Source: Argentina anserina
Lineage: Eukaryota > Streptophyta > Magnoliopsida > Rosales > Rosaceae
DNA: 64,000 nt
Reading direction: 5' to 3'
Assembly: GCF_933775445.1 (NCBI RefSeq)
Contig: NC_065878.1
Span: 1,820,001-1,884,000, forward strand
Of this stretch, positions 40,481 to 52,481 are shown piece by piece; position 1 is the first letter of the stretch; each line of letters begins with the position of its first letter. The notes under the pieces were generated by a model, which saw only the letters and a program-made list of their open reading frames with translations, was not told where the DNA came from and searched no databases. The position numbers and the translations under genes were made by a program.

Positions 40481-42042
40481 TTGAGTTGTTGCCTCAGAAA
40501 TAGTATTCGGATTGGTCCCTCAAGACAGTGTTGTTGCCTGAGATGTAAAACAATCTACTGAGTTATTCTGAGTTCCAGTAGTTTACTCAATGAGGTTCTA
40601 CTGTTGGGGACATGTTGCTTTCAAAGTTACTTAATGATTCTTTAACTTTGAAATTGATTCATATGAATTACCCAAATTAGAGTCCTAAATAGAGCATTCC
40701 TTGAGGCCATATTGTTGGTGTTAGAACCTCTGAGATTGTTACCTTTTGTTATATGAACCATAAGCGGGATAATAGATGCGGACAAAAAAAAGTGAGATCT
40801 TGAATGGGTGGGTTTCAATAAAGTTCATTTTGATAGCTCCAATAGTGAAAATTATTTCTTAGGAAGAGATTATTGTGCATTTCTTTATATTTGGGATTAA
40901 TAACAGTAACCCCAAATTGGCTCATATCTATTTTCTCAAGTCTTTTTAATTGGAGTTCCAACACATTGAGCTAAAACATAGTTGGATTGACCGGTCCTTT
41001 GAAATTTTTTATGCATGAGATGAATGCAATTTTCTGAGTTGTTGATATTTAATGCCAACACTCAACTGATTCAAGTCATTTTGATTTGGAGTTCAAACGT
41101 TGAACTCATTGAAGTTCTAGTTTTGGGGATATAACCTCAGAGATTGTTGGTCTTCAAAGTTCATGATTCTGCAACTTTGAAAATGATTCAAGTTATTTCT
41201 ACAAACTGGAGTTCAAAGGAGAACTCACTGAGGCTATTTTGTCGAGATATAACCTTATACATTGTTGCTTTCATGTTTGATTTTTTTTGACAGGTCAACC
41301 TTTGTCTTTGGCAGGGATGTTTTGTTTTCTCCCTTGACATATATATTTTTACTGAGAAACTTTCCATGGTATATCAAACTACAGTTGTTGCACATTGTTA
41401 TCATATGTAGTTATATTGTATGCGATGATGGAAATAGGAGTGCAGGGGAGTTTTGGTGTAAAACCCTCAGTGATGCATCAATTAAGAGTCCATTAGAGGT
41501 ACATCAGTCATTTATGTCCTAGTCAAGTCATGCGCGTGGAAAGTTGACAAGTCATTTTTGGTCATTGTGAGGGTCCTATTGTAACTCACATTTCAATTAA
41601 GTTGTGTCTCCATATGTATCTTTGTAATCTTAGCCTTGTGGGGATATTAACATGCTTCAGAGTTTACTCTATTTTTGTGAGTGTTTCCCAATATCCTATC
41701 TTCAGCTGGTTGAGTGATTCCCACACCAAACTCCTATCTCTTAGCTTCTGATTACAGCTGCATCACTCAACTGATACATTCATCTGTCTTCTTTTGAAGA
41801 TGACAATATGCCTGTTTATTAGACATATCATGTAGATTAATTATTGGTTTTGTCCTTCATATAGTTTGATGTTGCTTATTCTTCTAGCTGGTTGGCTATA
41901 AATCTAGGTTCAGGACAGAGGGATTTAATATGCTAAGTATTCATTTAAGTCATTTTTCTTAGAAATTCATGTTTACTGATCAACATACATTTGCGAGGGC
42001 TTCTGATTTAGTTTTATATGCTCTATACCCCTTAAATTATTT
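40481..42042. other. No recognised gene
   Basis: A T-rich stretch with intron-like composition. A plus frame at 41,262-41,522 contains 'FWCKTLSDASIKSPLE' followed by a possible donor (GAGGTACAT), so a small exon is conceivable, but nothing ties it to a family. Confidence 0.3.
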
Positions 42043-42247
42043 GATAGTGAGAGTGGCACGATTATATGTCGTGAGCTCTGAAATTATAGTTTAATTAGTT
42101 GGATAGTGAGAGTGGCACAATATGTATGTTGTGAGCTCCCAAATTATAGTTTAATTAGTTGGATAGTGAGAGTGGCACAATATATATGTTGTGCGCTGTG
42201 AAGTTTTGTGGTACCGGAGTTGTACTAGTTGATAGTGAGAGTGGCAA
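42043..42247. repeat. About 60-bp tandem repeat, 3.5 copies
   Basis: The phrase GATAGTGAGAGTGGCA occurs at 42,043, 42,102, 42,162 and 42,231, with the intervening GTTGTGAGCTC and AATTATAGTTTAATTAGTTG conserved in the first three units. Spacings are 59, 60 and 69 bp. Confidence 0.85.
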
Positions 42248-43139
42248 CCATTTCTCAAGTTATGTGGTACTAGAGTTTTTTTTATGACATGTTGTCCTCT
42301 ACAGGATCCTGTTTCTTAGTCATGGTTGCCATCATGTGTTTTTTACTAGTTGCTGCCAATAAGGTAGTGTGCGACCTAAGAAAATTATTATATCGACATG
42401 TCTCGTGAATGTTGCCACCTCAAATATTTATGGATTAGTTGATACGGATGGTTTCTACTAAATCTGATGCCAACTTATCCCATGAAGAGTTAGGTTTACG
42501 TTTGCAACTTTCTTTAGTTGTAACATTTTCTGTTGGATGAATTAGCCTTGATCTTCCATTACCAAGATTTGGGCAAACCAACTGTGTGGTGATGGTGCCC
42601 ATAAATTAGTGTGTGTGTATATATGATGTTTAGATGTTCTTTTCGACTTGTAGTTCTGGATAGGAGATCTAGTTGGGTTCGTATGTGATAAAATATTAGT
42701 TTAAGGGAATTTTATTAGTCAAGTTACGTAACTAATTAATCACCAGTTTAGCCTTCAACATTTCTTGCAGGCATTTTAAATTCAAGCATAGTAGAAACCA
42801 TCTATAGTTGATCAATTTTAGGGCCGCATAGAGATTAGGAAGTCTGCATACGTGCTTAGAAAACCAACAGAGCTTTAGAGAGAGTTGACCTTCCCAAATG
42901 GTCATGTAAATATATCTGACCAGTACGTGAGCCATTTCAGAATAGAATTAACCTAGTTATCCTTAAAACGATTAGCAGGAAAGCCAATTGTTCAATTTGA
43001 AGGGGTAAACAAAGATTAACAAGCTTGTTCCCATGAACCAGGCGGCCACCTCAAGCATCAACCTTCTGTGTTTCCTGTTTGGCGGATAAAACCCTTGAGA
43101 GTTTCCAGTCTTATACACATGAAATATATGTTTTGGTCT

Positions 43140-46100
43140 TGTCACAACCCAAAATTTGAATGATACAAATTCAATTTTGAAGTTGTGATAAACTCTAATA
43201 TAACTTCAAATATATTGAAATCATCTTATATTAACATATAATCAAAAATTGAGTTCAACAACGACTCAGCTTACAACAAAATTACATAACCATTAAATAC
43301 ATAAATTGAGTATGTAACGATCCCTTGAATCTTACCAAAAACTAAGAAAAGTGAACTAAGTTATGTTGCTCCTTATAGTCTCTCAAAGATCCAACCGATC
43401 TTGCGGAGTATCACTTGCAGCTCTATCTCCTGCACCAATTCTGGGATTGTAAACACAAACCCGGTAAGCTTTACAGCCCGGATGAGTAAATCAAACAATT
43501 TAATAGTTTCACAAAAATAATCGTCATCAGTTCATCACAACTTCAAGACCCAAAATATAAACCACAATATTTAGTTCCAATCCCTCATGAACCCTTGAGC
43601 CAACAACTACCAGTTGAAATTAATAACCACTCTCACAAAAACTCTATTCCCGAGGTTACAACAATTCTCACGTCGCCTCCGAGAATAGATTGGTAAAAAG
43701 ACTAAAGCTCTAACTAATCATCCCCACACCGGCTAAAATGTGGTTCCGACACTGCCTATCGCCACTTTGTCAAAACAAATAGAAACTCACAATACGCCAC
43801 TTTTGCCAAAATCAATAAAAATTCACAAATAAAACTACACTTTACCGTAAGGTACATTTTCTCCAATTTCGGTCCCTTCCGCCACAATATACAATCACAC
43901 ACAAACAACATCACTATTTTCCCATATAAATTAAAATTAGATTGATAACATTAAATAAGTATATTATGATTACCATTAAATAAACATATATAGATCACTA
44001 TTATATCAATAACTAAAATGTAACTCCAACATTGTGAAATTTACTCACTTCTTATTCCCGCTGCGTCTTCTACTATACCAAGAGATGCTCACTCTCTCGC
44101 CTCGTCCATACCTAAGTAACAAAACATAGCCTTCACTTAGCACAAATACTAAAGTAAAATCGACCAATCGAGCTCTCACACTGTACTCCCCAAGCATTTG
44201 CCAAAATCCTACTTCACTAAACCCTCTCTTCAATTTTTAAAGTCAAATTCATTCCAAGCTCACCTATGTAGTCCGAATAACAAAACTAATTGATCTCAAG
44301 TTAACACTAACCATGATTCACTTGGTTCACCATGAAAGTTTTGTATCTCTATCTAACTAACAACACACTGCACCTAAACATGAATTGGACCTCAATATCA
44401 ACCGAAAAGCATTAAGAACAGTGGAACTTGTTGCCGGCCAACACCACTTCAATCACCCCTCCTTACCACCCAAACTCATACTCCCAATGCCTCAACACAT
44501 AACTGCCTCAACACATAACCCGAAGATCCAATGAAGAGATGGGGCTTTTGTACCTACAATGGCCGCCAACGTGGCCTGAAGACCATCGGAGGTGAAGCTG
44601 CAATTCTCCTGTCGATGCAATAGTTGTAGATTGAGTGGTAACCCCAAACAATTTCCAAGGCCTGAACAGATGTGATCCAAGAAGTGGAGGTGGTCGATTG
44701 ATGGTAGCCCCAAGCCCCAATCTCACCGGTGATGCAGATTGTGACGGCGACGAAAAGATGCAGGACTTCTCGGCGTTGGTGTGTGATACCCTACAAATTT
44801 TAGGACGTAGTTAATTAAATTGTTATAGTTATAGCTGTAGTGTGTTCATGAAATATTTGTAATATCAAATAAGTTACTAGTGTAAAATAAAAGGAAATAA
44901 ATAAATAAGTAAATATTGATCGTTGATCATGCGACGTTCAATCCAGACCATCAAACTGGGGAATGTACATACAATATATGCAAGGTTAATTAGCTAGATC
45001 ATTCAGGAAAGAGGGAACACCGACCTCCTTCATCAATATTCATAGCACCGACCTCCTCACCCTCATCTTTATCACTGACTCCTCCAAGGGGAAGGGGGTC
45101 GATCTTTGGGGCGGTGCTGCAACGATGGAGCTCTGATCTTTTCTCCATCGTCGGCTTCTTTCTCCATAGTCTGCCTGTCTCCTGTCGTCAAACTGGTGAC
45201 CATGGAATCCTATTGACATTGCCACCATCTTTGTGTTCTTATTTCCTAGAGAAGAGCTATGTTGAGCAAGAATCGAAGAGAAGGTTTCATGGCGTGGAAT
45301 CTGTGCTTTCCGGCGAACTTCATTTTCGATTAAGCGATGACCGTCATACGTAACTGTGGCTACTATGCACAACGGCGGTGGTGGGGATGGCGATGATAGG
45401 TTGTTATTATTGAATTTGGATTTGGTGAGACCGATAACAAAATTGAGCAACAACTTGGAATTTAGCAGAAAACACTACAGCTATAGATTTTGCAAAAACG
45501 AATGGTCAGTGAGGTACATATAACTCTTTTCTTTCTCTCTCTTCTGATGAGGATTGTGGTGAGGATATTGGAATGACTATTAGCTTGTTGTTTGCATAAT
45601 TCTACTTTAGTCTCACTCTATATCTGAGTTACTTTGGAGAAGTCGGGTATGGGGTGTTATATGGTGTGACTGCTGAGCATTGGGAAAAGGTGCGCCACCA
45701 CCCCAGGCTTTGAACGGCCGACCATGCGGTTCTAAAGAGACCGGCAGCGACAGAAATGGCGGTCGGATGAGGGAGATAGACGGAGGAGAAGATTAGACGT
45801 GATTTGGGGAAGATGAACGGTCGCGTGTGTGCGGCTGTGTCAATTTGATTTTCTGATTTTTAGGAATGTTTTTCCATAATGCCCTTTTTATACCATTTCA
45901 AAATCGGAAACCAAACTTCTGTTGCTAACAACTTTCACATATGATGTATGATTTAAGCGTGTCACATGTCCACGAACTTGTATTGACGAGCTCTATGACT
46001 TTTGTGAATAAAGTTTCAGAGATGAGTGACTAATTAAAAATCAACTTTAGTTAAAAGAACTTATTCGTTTAACAAGCTTTTGACTCCGAAATCAATTCAT

Positions 46101-46210
46101 ACTTCGTATAAGGACTATGTAAAGGATGTAAAATACAAATTTCATATATCATGTTCAATTGATTTTCGAGAAATGACAAGAATTAATACATGAAAATTCG
46201 GGTTATTATA
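43140..46210. mobile_element. Candidate large solo LTR hosting a second solo LTR
   Basis: The stretch starts TGTCACAACCC and ends CGGGTTATTATA; the ends are short inverted repeats (TGTCACAACCC against TATAATAACCC). Removing the nested 880-bp LTR leaves about 2.2 kb of non-coding sequence with gypsy-LTR-like phrases (CCCGGTAAGCTTTACAGCCC). The flanking 5-mers GGTCT and GTTCC match at only 3 of 5 positions, so the outer borders are tentative. Confidence 0.45.
44782..45661. mobile_element. 880-bp solo LTR (gypsy-type ends)
   Basis: Begins TGTGATACCC and ends GGGGTGTTATA, flanked by exact 5-bp duplications TGGTG (44,777-44,781 and 45,662-45,666). The TGTGATACCC / GGGTGTTA(C)A ends are typical of Ty3/gypsy LTRs; the final CA has become TA. 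Frames in it (for example 45,040-45,453, minus) are rich in simple residues and lack domains. Confidence 0.78.
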
Positions 46211-47500
46211 GTTCCTTTCTGATCACTTGAGTTATTAAAACCTGTTCCATAACACGATTGTGATACATCATTTATCTTTGTGTGGCCACCTGGTTATGTT
46301 TCTATTGTTGAGCCAAGATATCATTTTTTGTTATTATGAAGGGTCTTATATGGTTGCTTATTCGTTTGCTTTTGGTTTTTGCTTGCTATGTCACATACAT
46401 ACATACATACATACAGTGCCGTATCAAGTTTCAGATACTGGTTCATAATCTCTCAAGTATCTACTAGTTTGACACTTTAACTAGTAAATGAGTTCAAGGA
46501 TATTACTCTGTTTGGTGTTTGATATTCTAAATGTATTTGATTTAGTTCATATTGATGTACTCTGCCAAGACAGATACTTCATTAGTTCATTTGCCTTCTA
46601 AGTATTTGATACATGAATTTGAATTTCGCACCCAAGAAAATTCCACTTTCCGAATGGAAATACAGAATTTCATGTACTCTTCTGCTGTCATCCATCTCTG
46701 GTCTTACACATCATTTCATATAGGTGCCTTTATCAAGAGGTTGGCATCTTAGAAACCCTGAGATTTGGTGACAAGTTTGAGTCCGGGTTCCAATTCTCTT
46801 TAGGAGCATCTGTTAAACTCCTTTGCATTTGAATATTCTAAGAAAATGGTGTACATTTTGACAATAATGTAACTCTGAACTGGGACGATGACCTTCAGTC
46901 GAGTTATCTGGTGGAAATTTAATAGTCCTTACACATATTTAGATAGCAGCCTCCTACGAAATCAGCTTCTTTAAGTTGCGTTCGGTATCTTGTTTACATC
47001 TTGGTGTATAATCGGCTAATCGCATATACATATATAAGCTCAATTCTCTGGTAGTTAAGTTAGATCTTGTAGCTGAGTGATGTGAAACCTCATTCCAGGT
47101 GATGTCTTCATATTTTCTTGGCCATTAATCCCACACACCAAGAGGGATCTCAAAGCCACTAACAGGTAAAATGTAAGCAGCAGTTGACACTGGTCGTGCA
47201 AACTTGAATACTAATAATGTTCTAATCTCCGTCTTGTCACTTGTAAGTGTCCCTCGAGTAAAAAAAATTGGTTAGTTTTTCAATTTTTATTTCATTCTGG
47301 GGAAAAGCCATCTCTTCTCAACTTAGAGATCTATATATGCATATGTCAGTTCATAATTAAAAAATAAAAACATAGATGGTACTAGAACTATTGCAGATAC
47401 CTTGTGGTTAGTTGAGTGAAAACACTGCCAATCGAGATCTACTGTTGTTTTTTTTTTTGGTCAATAGATCTACTGCTGTTACTGCAGCCATATTTTATTA
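46211..47500. other. No recognised gene
   Basis: AT-rich sequence with a short CATA microsatellite (46,390-46,415). Small open frames (for example 46,552-46,752) show no domain or convincing splice context. Confidence 0.35.
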
Positions 47501-47549
47501 AATCGACAAAACAAGGGGCTTGGGATCTTATACAAGGGCTCGATTGAAA

Positions 47550-47970
47550 TGTAACAAAAAAGGGGGTTGGAATCCTCATAACCCTCCTGAAGTCATCTTT
47601 AATTATGCTGAGGAATGGAACAGAGTTGCTGCTAACAATTATGGTGTGCAAAACAGTCATGCATGCCTTTTTGGATCAAGCCTGCTACTGGGTTTCATAA
47701 ACTTAATGTGGATGGATCAAGGTCTGGTAATGATGATATTGGCGCAGGCAGTGTCATTAGAGATGAGACTGGTTCCAAGGTGGAGATTTTGATGTTAAAT
47801 ATCGGATCAGGTGATGTGCTTAACTTGCTATGAGCTTGAAGATTGCTAAGCTGGTTGTGGAATCAGACCTCAGCTATTTTGGTTAATTTGATCCAGAATG
47901 ATAATAGTGAGAACTTCCTCTGAACTGCAAGAGCATTATGCAAGAGTTTGAGGAGCTTAAATTACAACTC
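47550..47970 (+). pseudogene. LINE 3' fragment: RNase H-like domain
   Basis: The plus-strand frames read PPEVIFNYAEEWNRVAANN (the linker before RNase H in plant LINEs), then GFHKLNVDGSRSGNDDIGAG and SVIRDETGSKVEIL, the start of the RVT_3-type RNase H domain. The parallel block in the LINE at 61,755-62,033 (GFHKLNIDD, GAGGVMRDENG) confirms the family. A frameshift near 47,690 and stops near 47,830 break it. Confidence 0.75.
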
Positions 47971-48059
47971 ACCCATCGCTCATATCCTACCTATGATAAT
48001 CAAAACCCTCGATCACGGCTCTCTGGAGGCCGCTCTCTCCCTTTCAGCTTCTTCTTCAA

Positions 48060-48402
48060 TAGCGATTTACAGTGTTAGAAGGTATTTCTTTCTACAGCGC
48101 AACAAGAGCAGTTGAGAAGGCAACTAAGTCGACTAACTTCGACATTTACATGGACCCACTTCTCATTCCATTTGTGGAAATTTGATGATCTATAAACCGT
48201 CCCTAACGAGCGATCGGCTAATGTTTGAGCATGATGAATCACTGCGTGCCGACGTGTTGCCAATAAGCTTTCCGGCCTCATATGAGAATGGAAAACTTGA
48301 GCATTTTCTGCATCGGTGGGTGAAGAATCGCGAACATAATAATTTCTGGTTGACCATGTTCCAAGAAAAAAGATACTTTCGAGAAACAGCGAGCACGACC
48401 GA
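48060..48402 (+). pseudogene. ccmFC: Mitochondrial ccmFC fragment in nuclear DNA (NUMT)
   Basis: The plus frame from about 48,184 reads MIYKPSLTSDRLMFEHDESL, then VLPISFPASYENGKLEHFLH and NNFWLTMFQEKRYFRETAST. This is the C-terminal part of plant mitochondrial CcmF (ccmFC), a membrane subunit of the cytochrome c haem-ligation system. Similarity stops after TTEV at about 48,402, where a short unrelated tail runs to a stop. Upstream, 48,060-48,180 is probably part of the same insert but carries stops. It lies between two LINE fragments and has no promoter or targeting sequence, so it is an inactive transfer from the mitochondrial genome. Recognition is from family motifs; the exact extent is uncertain. 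Confidence 0.75.
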
Positions 48403-48449
48403 AGTGAGAATTGTGGAAAATGGGAAAGAATGTGAGTCTTAGTCACTTA

Positions 48450-48790
48450 TTTTTGGTACAAATGAAGCCAAAGGCCTAAGAAAGAATGGAACAAGAGAAA
48501 CTAGCTAACATAGCTGGTCTTAAAGCTCATATTCTTAGCAATTCCTAAAATATCGTTGATGATGGTTTCAACAACAAGGCAATTCTTAGCTACTCATGCA
48601 AAAGCCTCTGGCATGAAGAATACTATTCTTGGGAAGGATGTCTGCAACTGTGTTTCTTTCCCTGTGCACATGCTGTATAGATATGGTCTCAAATTGCCAC
48701 ATTAGAGCTATGTATTTAAGAAAAATGGTGGCCAAAGGATGTAACTCAATATCAACACAATGTAAAGTCTTAGCAAGAGAAATCAAGGTT
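48450..48790 (-). pseudogene. LINE RNase H C-terminal fragment, minus strand
   Basis: The minus frame 48,786-48,586 reads HPLATIFLKYIALMWQFETI, then HVHRERNTVADILPKNSIL, the C-terminal RNase H motif of plant LINEs (compare FREANMATDSLAKNSIL at 62,277-62,330). It is inverted relative to the neighbouring LINE pieces, so it is a separate or rearranged insertion. Downstream sequence to 48,450 looks like its 3' tail. Confidence 0.7.
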
Positions 48791-49499
48791 ATATGAGTTT
48801 AAAATGTATAGTTGTTTTTCCACCGATCCAGACCAGGCAGAGCTTTTCCCAATCTTTTTTCTCTGTTGATTTCCCCTCTTTGATATCAAATGTAAGGAGA
48901 ATCCCAGTCAAATTGAGGAAGAGGCAGATCGTTTCCTTAAATAAATTTTAAATATTTCTCAAGCTTCAAGGACTATTTGATCTCTTGTTGGGTTTGAACA
49001 GGCGACCCTTTCATAACCCTATAGGAGGCCGGACATTCTTCATCAAATTCTGACAAACATTATCAGCGTCATGAGGGTCGAAGCTCTGTAGTTGCTGACC
49101 CAACTCTGGTGAAAGCAATCTCCTGAGGCATGAGGTGATATTTTATATTGAGGTCTTCAAATATTTTCTTCATCTTTAAGATTAGATCTGTTAGCTTATC
49201 TGATTGGGCTTGATTTCTTCTCGTTTTCCTTGATTTCTTTTGCTCCTTGCACCGATCTGGTGGTGAATCCAATAAAACTGGGTTTGATCTCTGTGATGAC
49301 CTTGAAACCTTTCCAATGGTAGATTTAGACACACTGTTCACCCTTCTCCTCTATGTGAGGATTTGATGTCGTATGCTAACACTCTGACGAGCTCCACTGA
49401 TCGTTTCAAACAAACGATGACAGAAGATTTTGATTTCTCATATTCTAATTGTGTTTACTTTTAGGGTAAACATGGTCCCAATATTTCCTTCTCGGAAAA

Positions 49500-50900
49500 A
49501 AAATCTACAATAAGCTTGATTTTGAATGGAGGTGTGTTGTTGTGGTTAAGCTTATGGGAAAACCTAACTCTACTAATTCGTTTGACTTCATGTTGAATGG
49601 TCTTCATAGAAAATGGCAAGTCAAGGGAAGGTGGCAGCTCATTGATTTGCCCAATAATTTCTTCATTGTGAAATTCAATCTTGAGGAGGACATGAACTAT
49701 GCTCTATGCAATGGTCCATGGATACTTGCTAGGCAAACTCTTGTTGTAAGGAAGTAGCAACCTGATTTCAACCCTGTAACTAAGGTTATTGGCAAGATGG
49801 CTCTATGGGTAAGGATTTTTGATATTCCTGTTAAGTTTTTCAGAGACTTTATTGTGGATAAGATTGGTAAAATTCTTGGAGATGTTGTAAGAGTTGATCA
49901 TGTTACTGTTGGTCAAGCTAGGGGTAAATTTGCTCGTATTTGCATTGAAATTGATTTGAATTAGCCTCTAAAACCTTTTGTGGAAGTAGAAGGAATTGTG
50001 TATCATCTGGTTTATGAGGGTATTTCTATGATTTGCTTTGAGTGCGGTTGTTTTGGGCACTCGAAGGATAAATGTACAAGTATTGTGAGGCCTAGTTCTT
50101 CCAACGTACAACAAGCTAATGTTCCTGAATTTGTTGTGGTATCTGATGATAGTTCTGCTTTTGTTTCTGAAAATGCTAATGCTATGGAGATTATGGCTCA
50201 AACTGAAGTGATTAAGGATGATATGGGTCCCTAAATGCTCATGAACTATAGGAATAAGAAGAAAAATAGTTATAATGCTAATGTGAGGAAATCTGTGGAA
50301 TCTGGGTCTAGATTTGACATCCTTTAAGGTGGAGATGAAACTGGTAATGATGATGTGGTTCTAGACAAGCCTTCTGCTGATGCTCCTAAGATTGTTAAGC
50401 AATGAACTAGTTTCCAAGAGAATAAGAAGAAAGGTCAGAAGTCTCCCCAGCCTAAGAATGCTACTAGCTCTAAGAATCCTGTGAACTCTGCTAATACTAC
50501 CTCTCCTACATCTTCTAAGGTGAAATCTATTCCCATGAATAATTATAATTCTAGAACTGCTTTGACATATGTGTCTAATGTTGCTAGTGCAAGTGGCAAG
50601 GGGATCTCCCATTCTCTGATGAAACCCAAGAGTCTTAGCTCATTTAATTCTAAACCTTTGTCTCATGGTTTTAAGAAACTTTCTTTTGAAAATGTGGGAA
50701 TTAATGTGTTTGGAACTAGCACCTCAACTCTTTTTGGACACAGCCCTTCTAAGGAGAATATGATTGTGCAGAATGATATGGTCAGTGTTGATGATTGTTC
50801 TGAGTCTTTTGTTGATGAGACTTTTGCTTCTAATAGCATGGTGCCACATGATGCAACCTTGCCTTCCCATAATGGTGAAGATAAGGATGATGATAATTAG
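49500..50900 (+). pseudogene. LINE ORF1 (Gag-like, DUF4283 plus CCHC knuckle)
   Basis: The RNA-binding first ORF of plant LINEs. One reading frame covers DUF4283 (WQVKGRWQLIDLPNNFFIVK, DMNYALCNGPWILARQTLVV), then KMALWVRIFDIPVKFFRDFI and a zinc knuckle CFECGCFGHSKDKC, followed by a Ser/Asn-rich tail to 50,900. The frame is constant, but in-frame stops interrupt it, at 49,758 (a TAG where family members have Trp), at about 49,962 and at 50,232. It is not translatable as one protein. Confidence 0.8.
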
Positions 50901-50939
50901 GGTGTTAACCCTCCCTTCTCATGCCTTTTCAATATTTAA

Positions 50940-52481
50940 GGTAATTTTTTGGAATGTCAGAGGTGCTGGCAGTGAGAGTTTTCGTTCTGCTATTGCAGAT
51001 CTAGTGAAACTGCATAATGTTGATGTTTTAGCTACATGTGAACATAGGGTTCAATTCTACAAGGCTTCTGACACTCTTAGGAACATTGGTTTCAATGACT
51101 TCAGGATTGAGGAAGCTTCTGGTTTTTCTGGTGGTATTTGGCTTTGTTGGAACAATCTCAGAACCAATGTTACTTTTCTTGCTAGCAATTTTCAATCTAT
51201 TTCTGTTAAGATTTATATTCATTCTAAAATTGCTTGGATGCTATATGTGGTTTATGTTAGCCCTACTCACACTTCTAGAGCTGGTTTGTGGAGGTACTTT
51301 GAGAGCTTGGCTGATCAGTTTAAGCTCCCTGCTATGTTTATTAGTGACTTCAATGAGCTTGTTTCAGCTGCTGACAAGAATTCTGGACCTTTGACTATGA
51401 GATTTGGTGGTCTGAGGGATTGGATTAACAGAGCTGCTTTGATTGATATGAGCTTTTCTGGTTCTTGTTATACATGGAGCAACAATAGAGTTAACGAAAG
51501 ATTGGATAGGGCTTTCTGTTATATTGATTGGCGATCTTCTTACCCTGATGCCTTCATCTATCACTTGCCGAAAACAAGGTCTGATAATTGTCTTATTCTT
51601 ATGCAATTAACTTCTAATAATTTTGTGAATGGTAGAGTTACTCCCTTCAAGTTCCAGGCTATGTGGTTTTCTCATGGTGATTACTCTGATTTTATTTCAA
51701 CCACTTGGAATTCTCTTAATGGTGACTTTTCTTCAAAAATTAAGGATTTTTCTTCTGCTCTCTCTACATGGAATAAGCAGACTTTTAGTCATCTTTTTCA
51801 TAGGAAGAAAAAGATTCTTGTAAGGATTGGAGATATTCAGAAGGCAAGGGATAAACATGAGAACTCTTTCTTAACTAACCTTGAGGCTGGTCTTATTAAG
51901 GAGTATGAAAGCATTAGGGGTCAGGAATGCTTCTTCTGGAAGCAGAAATCAAGAAACAATTGGCTCAAGGGTGGGGACACGATTTCAAAAAAAAAAAATC
52001 ATATTTTGTTAGAAGAAGAAGGAACAAAATTGAGGAGTTGTTTGATACTAATGGCAGATGGACCTCTGATGCTACTGAGATGAAAGATATTGCTGTCAAA
52101 TTCTTTTTTAATCTCTTTTCTGCCGGTGATTATGATAATACAAGATTTATCATCCCTTGGTTGTTTCATGTTGTTGATAAGCATTGTATGGAGAGAACTT
52201 GCATGGTTGTGACTCTTGATGAAGTTATGAATTCTCTCTTTTCCATTGGTTGTCTCAAGGCTCCTGGACATGATGGTTTTCCCGCCATTTTATATCAAAA
52301 TCATTGGTCTTTATATTCTGATGATATTTTTAAGACTGTTGATAATGCTTTTGCAAATTTTGTTTTCCCTGCAGGTTTAAATCACACTATTATTGCCCTT
52401 ATTCCAAAGATTGAAGGTCCTCGGCACATAGTTAACTTCAGGCCTATCAGTCTATGGACTACTATATATAAGATTGTCTCT
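50940..52481 (+). pseudogene. LINE ORF2, 5' part: endonuclease and start of RT
   Basis: An apurinic-type endonuclease/exonuclease domain comes first: KVIFWNVRGAGSESF, CEHRVQFY, MLYVVYVSPTH, FISDFNELVS, GSCYTWSNNRVNERLDRAF and the final block KTRSDNCLI. In that last motif the usual catalytic His (SDH) is Asn. The open frame runs to 52,083, but a run of 12 A residues at about 51,988-52,000 marks a frameshift; the RT start continues in another frame (RRRRNKIEELFDTNGRW, KAPGHDGFPAILYQNHW, HIVNFRPISLWTTIYKIVS) up to the LTR insertion. This strand nicks DNA and copies LINE RNA in active family members; this copy cannot. Confidence 0.85.

Noticed and set aside
48075..48446. Minus frame of 123 codons opposite the ccmFC fragment
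   Set aside because: It is the antisense shadow of the recognisable ccmFC frame.
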